Part shown: one piece after another, positions 24,401-35,087 of the stretch
Position numbering within the stretch: position 1 is the stretch's first letter
Layout: each line of letters begins with the position of its first letter
NCBI GenBank assembly: GCA_963971425.1
Contig: OZ020514.1
Coordinates: 15,443,218-15,507,217, forward strand
Length of the DNA stretch: 64,000 bases
Reading direction: 5' to 3'
Source of the DNA: Bryoerythrophyllum caledonicum
Taxonomy: Eukaryota > Streptophyta > Bryopsida > Pottiales > Pottiaceae
Notes under the pieces: model-generated
Told to the model about the DNA's origin: nothing
Databases searched by the model: none
What the model saw: only the letters and a program-made list of their open reading frames with translations
Translations under genes and position numbers: made by a program

Positions 24401-25508
24401 GCTAGCGGTGTTCCGGATTTCTTCACCTTCTCAAGGTTCGCCACTAGCCGGTTGATCATTTCACTCATGAGAGTGCCTCAATCAACTGTGATCTTTTCCC
24501 AGAGCGCTCCAAGGAATGAGCACGCCCATTTGGACACCAAACGCTTCGGCTTTTCTTGATGGAAAATAGGGTTGAGAAATCCTAGCACGAGCTTCGCATC
24601 CGTGTGCTTGAGGTCTTGAAGACTGAACCCTTCCTTCGGGTCGGCCTTTGCTTCAAACTCCTCCGCCAGGAACTCATCTTTTCGTTCCACCACCTTGGTT
24701 TGTCATGCCCGGAAGTTGTAGGCTTGCGACCATTCCGGTACTCCCAATAGCTCCAGGAGTCTCCGCAGCATCCTGTCAAACTTGGGGTCCGGAGTTCCTA
24801 TCAACTCCTGGACAAATGTCTCGTTTCTGATGCCCCACGTGACGTCAAAGAATCCGGCGCAGCCCATGTCCTACAAGCAAGCCCTCAGCAGGCTAACTTT
24901 GTCTGGGTCCTCAGTGATCTCCGGCATAACCTTCATCAAGGGCGGAAGAACAATGGTCGGCGCCTTGTCCCGCTTTCTTCTTCCGTCCTTGTTCGTCTTC
25001 TTCTTTTGGGCCATGGCGCCCGTTTTCATTTGCTCTTCTAATGCTCCTCACTCTCACTTAATGTCACCCCTACATGCACTGTCCTCACCAAAACTCTCCC
25101 TAGCAAACACACGTCCGTTCTAACCGTTTACACTATCAAACCCTAACGGTCGGCAACTAGAGGAAAAATGAGAGAGAGAGATAGAGAGAGAGAGAGAGAC
25201 ATCAAGAGCAAAGGAACGAAAGGAGGCATTGGAGAAAGAAAGAGGTTTTCCTAACGTTGCCTCCTTTTATAGGCGACAATTAAGTCGCCTTCCGAAATCA
25301 GTACGGTAGATGGCGACAGCTTCGGATTTCATATTTCTCCGAGGTTCTGGCAAACTACTCCGGCCATCTGTTTAACAGTTTTAGGACCGATTAAGGATAC
25401 CAGACGGATTCATGCGTCTTTATTTCTACATGCTGACTTTAGGTTCTATTCTAGTCTAGACCATAGTACTTACTTAACTAATTTTTTCTTTTTCCGGATT
25501 TGTAAGGT
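21405..25508 (-). mobile_element. X-family element, copy 2, inside the Ty3 pol
   Basis: Pol coding sequence is broken near 25508 (rev. ...VPELT) and resumes near 21405 (rev. ...RSMTPSSLEED). The DNA between contains the X gene (22959-25014), a GA-rich leader (25168-25205) and about 1.5 kb of AT-rich non-coding DNA (21406-22958). No RT or integrase is present, so it is probably a non-autonomous retroelement. Edges are accurate to ~10 bp; possible imperfect 5-bp duplications (AGGGT / AAGGT) are not decisive. Confidence 0.65.
22959..25014 (-). pseudogene. X-family gag-like protein, copy 2
   Basis: The start at 25014 (MAQKKKTNKDG) matches copy 1. The frame is interrupted at least five times (TAG or TGA), at positions where copy 1 has Tyr, Gly, His or Gln. 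Conserved segments are GVPEWSQAYNFRA, DAKLVLGFLNPIFHQEKPK, WACSFLGALWEKI and MINRLVANLEKVKKSGTPLAS. An acidic region and a predicted helical segment (QILDGLHWRVKALRI) follow. The tail is Pro/Lys-rich, in shifted frames, to TGA at 22959. Comparison with copy 1 shows which changes are decay. The function is unknown; capsid-like is a guess. Confidence 0.55.
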
Positions 25509-25597
25509 TAACTCTGGAACCTGGTGGAAAAGGACTTCCACACTGGGATTGCAAGATAGACCATCCGCATCCACGTTCGTGATGTCGGGCCGATGTA

Positions 25598-26172
25598 CAA
25601 TAGGGTGACATTCAAATTGGCCGTTTAGTAGTTCCAGGGATAGTGTCCTACACTGCTGCCAACTTTGACACCCTCCTCAAAGCTAAGAAATTGTTATTTT
25701 ACCATGAAAATTTGGGGACAGCATTATCTTTATGTTGAAAACATGCATACCAAATTTCAAGTCCAGGAGACTTATACAAAAAAACTTATGCAAGATCTAC
25801 CAATATGGGATAGCTGTGAGAAAAGTGTCACAGCTGCCAACTTTGACACCCTCCCAAGAATTGAGGAAATTTTTTTTGCCCATGAAATTTTTGGAGCAAA
25901 AAAATTTTTATGTTTTTTGAATGTGTAGAAAATTTCAAGTCCAAAAGACCCATACAAAAAATAATATTCCAAATCTACCAACATGTGTAGTTTTGAGAAA
26001 CAAAGGGGAAAACCATTTTACTACTTCCAACTTTGACGCCCTCCTTAGGATTGAGTTTTTGTTGACTTATAATTATTTTTGGCACAAGATCATCTCTACG
26101 CTGGTAACATGTGGGATAAATTTCAAAGCCAAAAGACATACATAAAAAAAGTTATTCCATATCTATCAACAT
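25598..26172 (+). repeat. Left terminal inverted repeat of the Tc1 element
   Basis: It pairs with 27793-28376. It contains three copies of ccaactttgac(a/g)ccctcc at 25659, 25837 and 26027, so the repeat is built from roughly 180-190-bp sub-units. The long ORFs in it are antisense twins of those in the right repeat and are not genes. Confidence 0.88.
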
Positions 26173-26558
26173 GTGTAACTATGATAAACAATTTGAAGGT
26201 CATATTGAAAATGTCAAAATATCTTTGACACCTCATGCTTTTTCATTGAACTCAATCATGTGAGTAAGCCACCAAACATAAATGCTTCTCAAAAAGGTTC
26301 AAGAACATCTAAATGAAGAAGTGAAGAGGTGTTCCATGCAGAAGAATCCACTTGGCCATAAAGTGTGCATTAGACACATGACAAATTTTTTCTTCTAAAT
26401 ATCTATTGAACACTATGTAAAGGGAATGGTGTGTGTGATTTGTGATAGACTGAATGTTGAGACAATCCTCAAAACAAAGAGTGTTGTATTGTGGGATGCA
26501 TGAGTGTTGATTCACATTGGGCATACATGATGAGTGATTAAAAGCAAAACGATTTTTC

Positions 26559-26770
26559 ATGTATGCATATGGGCTTGTGTTTTGGCGATCCTTCTCTCTC
26601 CTCTCTGCTCCAGCGCCTTGGCTCCCTTCTCTCCCCCTTGCTCTGCTCCAGCCCTGTTCTCCTTCCTCTGCCAATTGTCACGTGTCAATCCTGCAACCCC
26701 CTTTGCTTTGCTCTAGCCCCTTGGCCCCCTTCTCTCCCCCTTGCTCTGCTCTAACCCCTACTCTACTGCT
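26559..26770 (+). repeat. CT-rich duplicated block upstream of the transposase
   Basis: The block cttggc(t/c)cccttctctcccccttgctctgctc occurs twice, near 26618 and near 26720, within a pyrimidine-rich stretch that ends about 30 bp before the transposase ATG. It is likely the promoter or 5' untranslated region. Confidence 0.5.
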
Positions 26771-26799
26771 GTAGCTAGCATCACGCACTCTATAAGTTT

Positions 26800-27810
26800 A
26801 TGATGGCAATTTCAGATGAAATTTGTGCTCGCATCATAGGTTTGAGTGAGGGAGGATTTACAGGAGTTCAAATTGTAGCTACTATTGGAGTTCCTATTAG
26901 AATAGTTACAAGGTTAGTAAAAACATTTAGAGAAGATGGAACCTACAAGCGCAAACCTTGCGGTGGAAGTCACGCTAAAAAGCTTAGTGATAGAGATGTT
27001 CGTAGTATTGTGCATTACTCAAAAATTCATCGCTGCTCTTCACTCTCAGAGATTATCAATGCATGTCCTACTGAAGTGTGTAGACGTACTATTCAAAGGG
27101 TCTTACATAAAATTGGCATTTTTAGTCGAATTGCAGTCAAAAAACCTTTTTTGACACCTCATCACATATCTCAACGATTAGCTTTTGCTGAGAAGTACTA
27201 TAGATGGAGTGCAAAAGAGTGGGAGCGTGTTGTTTGGACATATGAATCTACGTTTGAAATTGGAAAAAATTCTCGGCAAATTCATGTTTGGAGAAGTGCA
27301 TATGAGCGTTATTTATCAAGTTGTCTAGCTCCTACTTTTAAAAGTGGAAGGACTTCTTCAATGATTTGGGGCGCATTTGCCGGAGGACAAAAGTCAGAAC
27401 TTGTCTTTATGCCTAAAGGTCAACGTTCTGCTAAGGATTTTATAGAAGTGGTTCACGATGCCAAATTGGTACATTTCATGGGTCAAATTCCACAAGGAGT
27501 GCTTATGGAAGATGGGGCACCCGTCTATAGGAGCAAAATATGTGAAGAATGGAGACAAAGCCACCTTCTCGAAAAGCTCAACTGGCCTGCAAACTCTCTC
27601 GATCTCAATCCAATCGAGAACGTTTGGAGGATGTTAAAAGATGTTGTGCAACATGGCAAACAATGCCCTAGAAGCTTAGATGTGTTGAAGGTAGTTCTTG
27701 AAAGAGAGTGGAAGTTAGTCAATGGTACAAAGCTCCTTCAACTATGTCATTCTATGCCCTCTAGGTTACTAGCAATGATTGACGCTAATGGAGGACATAC
27801 ACGTTGGTAG
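26800..27810 (+). CDS. Tc1/mariner transposase, catalytic Asp replaced by Tyr
   Basis: An intact 336-aa ORF from ATG 26800 to TAG 27808-27810; an alternative ATG is the second codon. The N-terminal ~110 residues are the paired helix-turn-helix DNA-binding region. The catalytic domain follows: VVWTYESTFEIG, LMEDGAPVYRS (second Asp, residue 238) and DLNPIENVW (Glu, residue 273), which are 34 residues apart as in DD34E enzymes. The first catalytic Asp, normally in W(S/T)DES, is Tyr148 (TAT). The protein should therefore bind but not cut DNA, although the frame is otherwise undamaged. Relatives I recall are common in fungi, so horizontal origin is possible but unproven. Confidence 0.93.
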   Translation: MMAISDEICARIIGLSEGGFTGVQIVATIGVPIRIVTRLVKTFREDGTYKRKPCGGSHAKKLSDRDVRSIVHYSKIHRCSSLSEIINACPTEVCRRTIQRVLHKIGIFSRIAVKKPFLTPHHISQRLAFAEKYYRWSAKEWERVVWTYESTFEIGKNSRQIHVWRSAYERYLSSCLAPTFKSGRTSSMIWGAFAGGQKSELVFMPKGQRSAKDFIEVVHDAKLVHFMGQIPQGVLMEDGAPVYRSKICEEWRQSHLLEKLNWPANSLDLNPIENVWRMLKDVVQHGKQCPRSLDVLKVVLEREWKLVNGTKLLQLCHSMPSRLLAMIDANGGHTRW

Positions 27811-28376
27811 ATATGGAATAACTTTTTTGTGTACATCTTTTGGCTTTGAAATTTATCTCACATGTTACCAGCATAGAGATGATCTTGTGCCAAAAATTTC
27901 ACTATGTATCAACAAAAATTCAATCCTAAGGAGGGCGTCAAAGTTGGAAGTAGTAAAATGGTTTTCCCCTTTGTTTCTCAAAACTACACATGTTGGTAGA
28001 TTTGGAATATTTTTTTTTTTATGGGTCTTTTGGACTTGAAATTTTCTACACATGCAAAAAACATAAAAATGTTTTTTCTCCAAAAATTTCATGGGCAAAA
28101 AAAATTTCCTCAATTCTTGGGAGGGTGTCAAAGTTGGCAGCTGTGACACTTTTCTCACAGCTATCCCATGTTGGTAGATCTTGCATAAGTTTTCTTGTAT
28201 AAGTCTCCTGGACTTGAAATTTGGTATGCATATTTTCAACATAAAGATAATGCTGTCCCCAAATTTTCATGGTAAAATAACAATTTCTCAGCTTTGGGGA
28301 GGGTGTCAAAGTTGGCAGCAGTGTAGGACACTATCCCTGGAACTACTAAACGGCCAATTTGAATGTCATCCTATTG
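27793..28376 (-). repeat. Right terminal inverted repeat of the Tc1 element
   Basis: Inverted copy of 25598-26172 with a few percent differences, carrying the same three sub-repeats in reverse (ggagggtgtcaaagttgg near 28300, 28119 and 27930). Confidence 0.88.
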
Positions 28377-28378
28377 TA

Positions 28379-29866
28379 CAACCTCAAAGTCATACTCCTG
28401 AAGCAACAAAGCCCACCTAGCAAGCTTGCCAGTAAGCTTGTTAGACTCCATGAGTCACTTCAAAGGCTGATGGTCGGTCACCATCGTAAAACGTTGCCCA
28501 TACAATTAGGGCCTAAAATGGGCTATGGCCCAAACCACAGCCAAGGCACCTCCTTGATAGGAAAAATAGTTGGACACGACGTTGTTGTTGCTCCTAGAAG
28601 CAAATGCCACAACGTACTCCCGTCCCTCATCATCCTTCTGAGTCAACAGTGCCCCCAATCTCCCAGCACTCCGGTCTGTGCAACTGAAAGGGTTTTGTAG
28701 CATTTGGACTCCGCAGCACAAGCGCTAAACCGAGCTTCAGCTTCAAAGTAGCAAACGCCTGCTGCTGCTCCCGTCCCCAAGTCCATGGTTGATCTTTGAC
28801 AGTGAGAATAGTCAATGGCTTAGCAATCAAGCTAAAGTTGTTGAAAAATCGGCGATAGTAATTCGCCAAGCCAAGAAAAGATCGAAGCCGTGACACATTG
28901 GTTGGGGCAAGAATCTTCAGCAAGGCATCCACCTTGACCTATTGCACGTTAAGACCCCTTGGAACAATCATATGTCCCAAATATGGCAATTGGTCGTGTA
29001 AGAACTTGCACTTGCCATGGTGCAAGCGGAATTTTCACGGCAGTAACCTCTCAAACACCGCTTGAGGATGCCTCACAAGCTCCTATGGGTGCTACTAAAA
29101 ATGATAACATCGTCAATGTAGCATTGGGCAAACGGTAAACTAGTCAACACCCGGTCTATCACCCTCTGAAACTAGGCGAATGTGTTCTTGAGGCCAAATG
29201 GGAGAAACTTCCAATGATAGATTGATCTCTTCCATCTTGATCAACTCCCCAAAATGCAATCTTCACCCAATCATCCACCATCAATGGTAACTTGTGGTAA
29301 TCAGACCGCAAATCTAGAGTTCTAAACACTCTAGCCAGGCCCACCGCATCAAAAAACTCCTCCGGCATGGGCATGGGATACTGGTTTGACTTGATCTTGT
29401 AATTGACCGGCCTATAATCCCCACACACCTGCTTCTCCTTCCAGTTGCCAAAGATGTCCTTCTTCGATGGCATCACCGTGGCACAAGTGTACTCGCCCTT
29501 AGAGGCCTCAATCTAGCTGGCGGCCAACAACTCCTGCCAATGAGTCTGAATCCCAACTTTCTCGGAAAGACTGAGCATATAAGGTCGTTGGAAGATCAAG
29601 TGGTCCTCTTCCAACTGGATGTGTATTGGTTTGCCTCTATGTCCCTCAAAATCATGGAGACTAAAGGCAAAACAACCACGATACAAACTTATAAACGCTC
29701 GTACCCTCCGTGCCTCGGCACCGGTAAGATGTGGCCCTGAATCCAAAGACCAATCATCAAACTCCGTGGTCTCCTTTTCCACTATAGAAGACTCATCGCG
29801 TACCCGCATGATCCGATGATTGCTACTTAGTAGCACATAGGATATTAATGCCCCTAGGCTCCTCAC
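28379..29866 (-). pseudogene. Reverse transcriptase and RNase H (methyltransferase Ty3 element)
   Basis: Minus-strand palm motifs in order: EASKGEYTCATVMPSKKD, VCGDYRPVN, FRTLDLRSDYHKLPL (first Asp), KIAFWGVD, FLPFGLKNTFA, then CYIDDVIIFS (active-site YIDD, near 29108-29120). Connection and RNase H follow: LRSFLGLANYYRRF, FSCTDRSAGRLGALL, YQGGALAVVWAIAHF and LLLQEYDFEVV, which ends at the Tc1 insertion. TAG codons interrupt at about 29513 and 29166. RNase H continues left of Tc1 as HRPDITNVDADGLS. The RT keeps its catalytic motif, unlike element C. Confidence 0.87.
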
Positions 29867-29945
29867 TCACAAGATCTACATAAATTTTTGTGTCCTGATG
29901 ATAAAACTAGGAAAAGATATCCCAGGCATCCTCTCGACCAAAGTT

Positions 29946-31010
29946 CTAGGCCAAAGCTGCAATGACACGCTGAGCACAAAGCTCATCAGTTGCATGCCTC
30001 TTCAAATGAAAATGAAACTTTGCTTCCTCAATCTCTATGAGATGTGGCACCGCTACCCCGTGACCATCAGAGCCTGCCCTCAACACGCGTGGATGGTCAC
30101 TCAAACAACGCTGAAGGGCGAAAGAGAGGCCACAATACCAAACAAGGGTGTTGAGATCAATGGCTTGCCCAGACAATAACAACGTTGGCCCTCAAAGAGA
30201 TTCGGTGTGGCAGTGGTGCCTGTCAAAAAGCCCATCGCCCACTCCCTCTTATTGGCAGAAGGCACCTCATAAGTTTGGGAAGAAGAATCCCAAATCATGC
30301 CCGGACCACGTATATTAAAGGCAAAAGAGCCTAGTTAGCACATCAAGGTGGAAAATCCCCCCCGAGTGAAACCAGTGCGGATGACCACGGCCAATGGTGG
30401 CTCATCATCCTTGATAACCTCCGTGGACACACAATGGTCGTCCAAGATGTCATCGACTTCACGGCGCAGGGGCCGTTGCACTTGAGCAAGTGCACAGGTG
30501 AGCATCGTAGATGATGCCATGTTGGACCAAGAAGGTGATGGATGTATGCCACAATTTCATGCACCTTCGTCCGTGTATCCTCCAATGGAGGTACATTTTC
30601 AAAAATGTACCCCGATGGTGTCGATTGGTGGGTAGTCTACCACAGAATAAGCCTGAGCAAATCCGCAAAGAGACCCGATCGTGGATCATCCAAGCCACGT
30701 CCACTGTCCGCCCGTGAATGGCCTTGGCAAGGCCATCCGGCAATCACCAAGTCCACGTGACTTAACCAACGAAGATCATCCTCACTGATCAACGTCACAT
30801 CACGTGGCAACTTGCCAAAGCACCCTCAAATCGCAGAAGTTGGTAAGTGTTTTGGATACAATGCCAAAAGACCCTCAATGTGATGGTGAGCGGCGCGCTT
30901 TGTTGCAAAGCCACTATCCATGTGGATATACCATTGTACCTTGAGTTCGGCCTCTAACACAGCCGCGAGCCCCGTACCGATACTGACAAATAGCTCCACG
31001 AGTGTATTAT
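29946..31010 (-). pseudogene. C5-cytosine DNA methyltransferase domain in retroelement pol
   Basis: Between protease and RT the minus strand reads as a cytosine-5 DNA methyltransferase. Motif I (SAM binding) is LVELFVSIGTGLAAVLEA near 30955-31005. Motif IV is VIAGWPCQGHSRAG; the catalytic Cys codon is at 30727-30729. Motif VI is GYIFENVPPLE near 30585-30605. A later block has GPGMIWDSSSQTYEVPSANK, AMGFLTGTT and GQAIDLNTLVWYCGL (motifs IX-X) down to 29946. A single domain of about 350 residues is spread over two or three frames with several stops, so it is decayed. The enzyme would transfer methyl groups from S-adenosylmethionine to DNA cytosines. DNMT capture by Ty3-type elements has been reported in charophytes. 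Confidence 0.87.
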
Positions 31011-31399
31011 CCTCATCCCGTGGTCGTCACTGAATAGTTCGAGCCAATAACGGAGAGGAAGAGTCCACTGAAAGCTGTAGAGCATCAATAGCTTCCACAA
31101 TCTTCCGACTGCTGCGTGAGAGCTCCAACTGAGTCCCTCATGGATGAAGGAAATCCTCGCAATGACGTGCAGGGATTTCCACTGATCTATGCGCACTTGA
31201 TTCCGCTACCCTCGACATAAAAGCATGTGTCTCCTCCAAAAGCGTAGAACCGCTTGGCAAATCAGATGCCAAAGCACTGCACCCAAACATTGCATCCGTC
31301 GTGGAAGTCACCGCGCTAGCTGCAAAGACAACCGGAATGAGTTCCTTTCTGCCATCACCGGCAGACCACCTAGGCCTAATCCAAGCCTCCTCCATCCAG

Positions 31400-32300
31400 T
31401 TATTCATCCCAAAACCGAGGAACTAAAGTGTGTGCTGACCGACCAAAATGACGTACTTGATGGCACCAGTCACAACGCACTAGAGAAATACGTGAGAGAA
31501 CAAAGGACCAAGATCCCACGCCGAACATCAACTGCAACAGATGTCGGGTGTAGCCCATGGCCTCCTCTGTATCCCCCACCAATGTAACAATTGTAAATGG
31601 GCAAAGCTCAAGGTCCGAAGCATCTAGATCCAAATCTTGGGCTAGCTACTTGCCAATCATCACTTGCTGAGCTCCGGAGTCCAACATAACACATAAAGGG
31701 GTAGCTTGGATGGAGTTGTTGTCCGTACGACCAACCACCATGACTCCGTCATTGTTTACCAAACGTACCACCCCAGGACACACATTGCGTCGCTCCCGTG
31801 CCGACCGGGCCACAACGTCAAACAAGTAAGCCACTTTAGAAATCAAGGACAGATCCCCAGAGGATTGCTTCATAAGTGTGGAAGTGGCATTGGCCTCAAA
31901 CGTGGAAATTGCCTCCACCGCCAATTCGGCGCGCATTGCCACCATATCCTCCTCGGTGGGTGGAGCCGTCACTGCCTGCGATACCTCCAACGATGGCATG
32001 GGCACCTTGCCCTCCAACATACTACTTGCCAAGTGGAATACACCGGATGGTTGAAAATCCAATGTCAGAATGTCCACACCGGCAAATACTGGCAACTGCA
32101 ACACCTTATACGCCAAGCTGTGTGGCATCCCCACGAGTGGAAGAAGTCGGTGGGACCAAGATTGGAGTTGAAGTGGCACTAGAAGTCGCCGCATCCGCGA
32201 TGCTGAACAAAAGAGGTAACCGAGACTCGACAAAGTGGTCTGGCAATCCCGTGTGGCGTAGACAGCCACTATCCCTTGGTACAGAGAGAGAAGGTATCAC
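31400..32300 (-). pseudogene. Aspartic protease region (methyltransferase Ty3 element)
   Basis: Minus-strand frame 32269-31646 ends in PLCVMLDSGAQQVMIGK, the DSGA active site of a retroviral-type aspartic protease (about 31650-31695). It continues in broken frames (VRLVNNDGVMVVGRTDNN upstream, then LCPFTIVTLVGDTEEAMGYTRHLLQ). The upstream part links to gag. Several frameshifts are present. Confidence 0.78.
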
Positions 32301-32460
32301 CGCCTATGCGGTAGTATGATCACAAGTGGCAACTATTGCCACCACCTCCTCTGAAGCGCTATACAAATTGCAATCTAAGGCTGATGATGAGCCCTGACCC
32401 CACACCGCAGGTTGTGTGCCGCCACTTGCCCCAAAGAAGCCATGGCGCTCATCTGCTTTC

Positions 32461-33600
32461 TCAACTCTGCCATCTCGGCGTAAAGTTTCTATACAACCTT
32501 TGATTTGAAGACCCTGGGCGCTTCTTCGGGTGAAGAAAAAGACAATTCTCATCTTTGTGGTTTGTCTTGCCACAATGAGAGCATGCCACAGCCTTCTTTC
32601 CCTTGCACCTAGCCTTCTTTGCAGTCTTCGCCGCCTCCGTCTTGGGCTTGGCCTTCACCGTCTCTGCCCCCTTTTTCTTGGACCAATTGAAGTCCCTTTG
32701 GTGTGACATGCCTCCCCCAAACCCAACAATGCACAACCTGGAAAGGCTGTGCCTCCGCCAAGCTACCGGTCGCGATGGCAAGCTTCTTAGACTTAGAAGC
32801 GTCCATCAGTGCCGTGACCAAATCCGTGGCCTTACTCAAATCCATCACCCTATCAAGCGCTTCCACCTCGGCAAACGTTTCCGTCAAAGTGGCATTTTCG
32901 TGATTTCGAAAAAGAAGATGTGTACTAATTAAGTGCACCATCCGCTTATCGAGCTTGGAGATGAAGATCTTCACCAATTGGCGCTCCGTGAACACATCAC
33001 CGGCCTCCGCTGACAATCGTGCTAACGAGTTATACATGGTGCGAGGGGTATCGTCCCTCTCCCGGCAAAATTCCTAGATGCACAACATCTGATCATGCTT
33101 GAACCCTTGGTACTCAACCTCTAAGTGCGCCATGAATTACGCCAAAGGATCGAAGGCTAGCATATTGCCAATCGCCATCAATGTTGCACGTGTAGCCACG
33201 GCCAAACATAACATGGCCCCCATGGCAGACCGTTCGGCCACAACGGCAATGCCCTTGTCCGTGGAGTCCTCACTGAGGAAATCATCTTCCACCTTGGGCT
33301 CCTCGGTGGAAGTCAAGAATTCGGCAACCGCACTCTCTTTAAGCGCAGTTATCAACTCCACATGTTGGTGCCAATACTCCTCAACAGGGCGCAACTATGC
33401 GTCATGCTACATGGTCCACCTTCCGTATGCCTGAAGGGCCTCTACCTCCAAATGTTGGGGCAAGAGCTCGAACGCATACCAGTCGTTATACGACGGTGTC
33501 CGCTGGCGCTTCTCCTTCATGCACGTCTTAAATCGGAGCCGCCAATCGGGCAAGGAGATGCCCCCAGCTTGTCCAAGATCCTCTCTCATACGATATGACG
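32461..33600 (-). pseudogene. gag of the methyltransferase Ty3 element
   Basis: The minus-strand frame reads YNDWYAFELLPQHLEVEALQAY, RPVEEYWHQHVELITALKES, YNSLARLSAEAGDVFTERQL and FISKLDKRMVHLIS, typical of a retrotransposon capsid. A CCHC zinc knuckle (CSHCGKTNHKDENC, near 32560) follows a Lys-rich stretch. The frame has several stops, again mainly TAG (for example near 33407 and 33395), and one frame change near 32780. Confidence 0.82.
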
Positions 33601-34723
33601 GAGAATGTTCTCCATGTTGTCAAACGTGCCCAAGCCTCAGACCCGAAGCCTACGGTCGGTATCCAACGCCAAAATAGGCTTGAAAGCCTCGTCGGTATCC
33701 GACCCTCGCCCAAAATATGTGGTAGAAGTACTCTCCAAGTAGTAATGCGAGGGGAGGCGATAATACGGACTCTGTGTACTCACTATAAACAACAACCAAC
33801 TTGGGACCTATCTACCGGTACTATCTAAAGGGTAAGGGTACGAACGGGCAACCTGCACCTGCAAAACCACTAAACTTTGTGGTTTACCTGTCATCACCTC
33901 CGGCTTGCTCAGGTCCAACCACAACCCTCCACATAGAAAGGTCTTGTCAGTCATGAACCCGAATCCATCCCTACGGTATTCTATCACGTTCTAGTACAAC
34001 CAGAAATGGGGCCACCAGAAAACACCGGCAACAAGCCCGCAACATGGAAGAGGTACCGCACAAGAATCCTGAAATCAAAATCGGATCTTCTCCCCTAATA
34101 AAATAAAAGCAGAAAGAGAAGAAGTCAGAGCCACTTGCACACGCCTGCAATGGATGGCCCGAACCGCAAAAATTGCTCAAATCTGAGCTAAATTGCCTCT
34201 ACAAATGAACTTCAAAGATTAGACTAATCTTTTATTCCTTTTTTTTAACACCCACAAAAATGTGCTTTTTGAAAAACTTTTTAATCAAAAGTTTCTCGTT
34301 CTCACTAGATAGAATCCTCCTAAAAAACTCAAATCCTTAGTCGAAATCCAAAAATAATAATTATTTTTGAAGATATTAAGTTACAGTTAAATTGATTTGC
34401 CCAAAATTACAGTTTCATCCATAGTGGATGAAGACTACGAACGCCGATGAAAAATTGCCCATTAGATGAAAAATTGACCGACGGATGAAAAATGGCAAAA
34501 TGGATGAAATAGTTGGCAGCAGGTCCAGCAGCTGTCTATTTTCACTCTAAATTTTCACCTCCCACAATTTCTTCAAAAATCATTAGATTGAAGCGTCATT
34601 CGTTGCATTGGAATCGTCTAAATGTGCTCTACGACATTGTTCTCAATTCCTAGAACTTTTTCTCACATTTTCTAGCTCAAAAATAAGAAATCTAGTGGGA
34701 GGAAGTGGAAGGTCTTCGTTAAG
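33601..34723 (-). other. Leader of the methyltransferase Ty3 element
   Basis: The region between the A block and recognisable gag. No clear domain is visible. An expected tRNA primer-binding site just inside the A block (minus strand from 34723, cttaacgaagacc) does not match a tRNA end that I recognise. Several short gatgaaa(a)attg repeats occur near 34430-34510. Confidence 0.4.
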
Positions 34724-35082
34724 TGAATAGATAGCAAATCACTAAGTAGTCAAGTGTTTTGCACGCCACGTAGGGAGAATCAACAAGTGCAAGTAGCAAT
34801 GGAAGAATGTGGAGCCTTTACTAATGAAATAACATCACTTACAAGCAAAGAAACTCACTAACACTCTCTAACTCACTCACAAAGCTTGACTTAACAAAGA
34901 CGTTAAGTCAAGGATGTGTGCAGTGCTATAAGTACACGCATGCAATTCTAAGTGGATAAAAATCATCCACGGATGAATGTGATGCGCCGCCGTTCGTCCC
35001 TTAATACACGTAGATTAATAACAAATTGATCTATGCTAAAACTACGATACAGAGAGGCCCTCCACGCCACGTCTCGAGACAA
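34724..35082 (-). repeat. A block, 5' terminus of the 19326-35082 element
   Basis: Minus strand from TTGTCTCGAGACG (35082) to ...ctatctattca (34724), about 359 bp. It is homologous to 35866-36225 on the plus strand. It directly abuts the GCATG duplication and is not preceded by a B block, so the element has no complete LTR at either end. Confidence 0.85.
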
Positions 35083-35087
35083 GCATG

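Larger units (their letters stand above)
25598..28376 (+). mobile_element. Tc1/mariner (DD34E-type) transposon, complete
   Basis: CAATAGGGTGACATTC at the left end and its inverted copy at the right end (GAATGTCATCCTATTG) are each bordered by TA (25596-25597 and 28377-28378). Removing the element leaves a single TA inside a valine codon of the host pol frame (EVVHRPDITN), which confirms the exact ends. Terminal inverted repeats are about 580 bp. The only gene is the transposase at 26800-27810. Confidence 0.95.
19326..35082 (-). mobile_element. Ty3-like retroelement encoding DNA methyltransferase and PHD finger, with split terminal repeats
   Basis: Order on the minus strand: A block (35082-34724), leader, gag, protease, C5-methyltransferase, RT, RNase H, integrase, PHD finger, polypurine tract, B block (19427-19326). 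It is flanked by the duplication GCATG (19321-19325 and 35083-35087) and interrupts a plus-strand pol of the same family. It is interrupted by X copy 2 (about 21405-25508) and a Tc1/mariner element (25598-28376); without these it is about 8.9 kb. Ty3 elements of charophyte algae with captured DNMTs have been described; this element resembles that class. It is decayed by nonsense codons, mostly TAG where Gln or Trp is expected. Confidence 0.88.

Noticed and set aside
25665-28309. 87-aa ORFs in both ends of the Tc1 element
   Set aside because: They are the same sequence in inverted terminal repeats, without a start context or domain.
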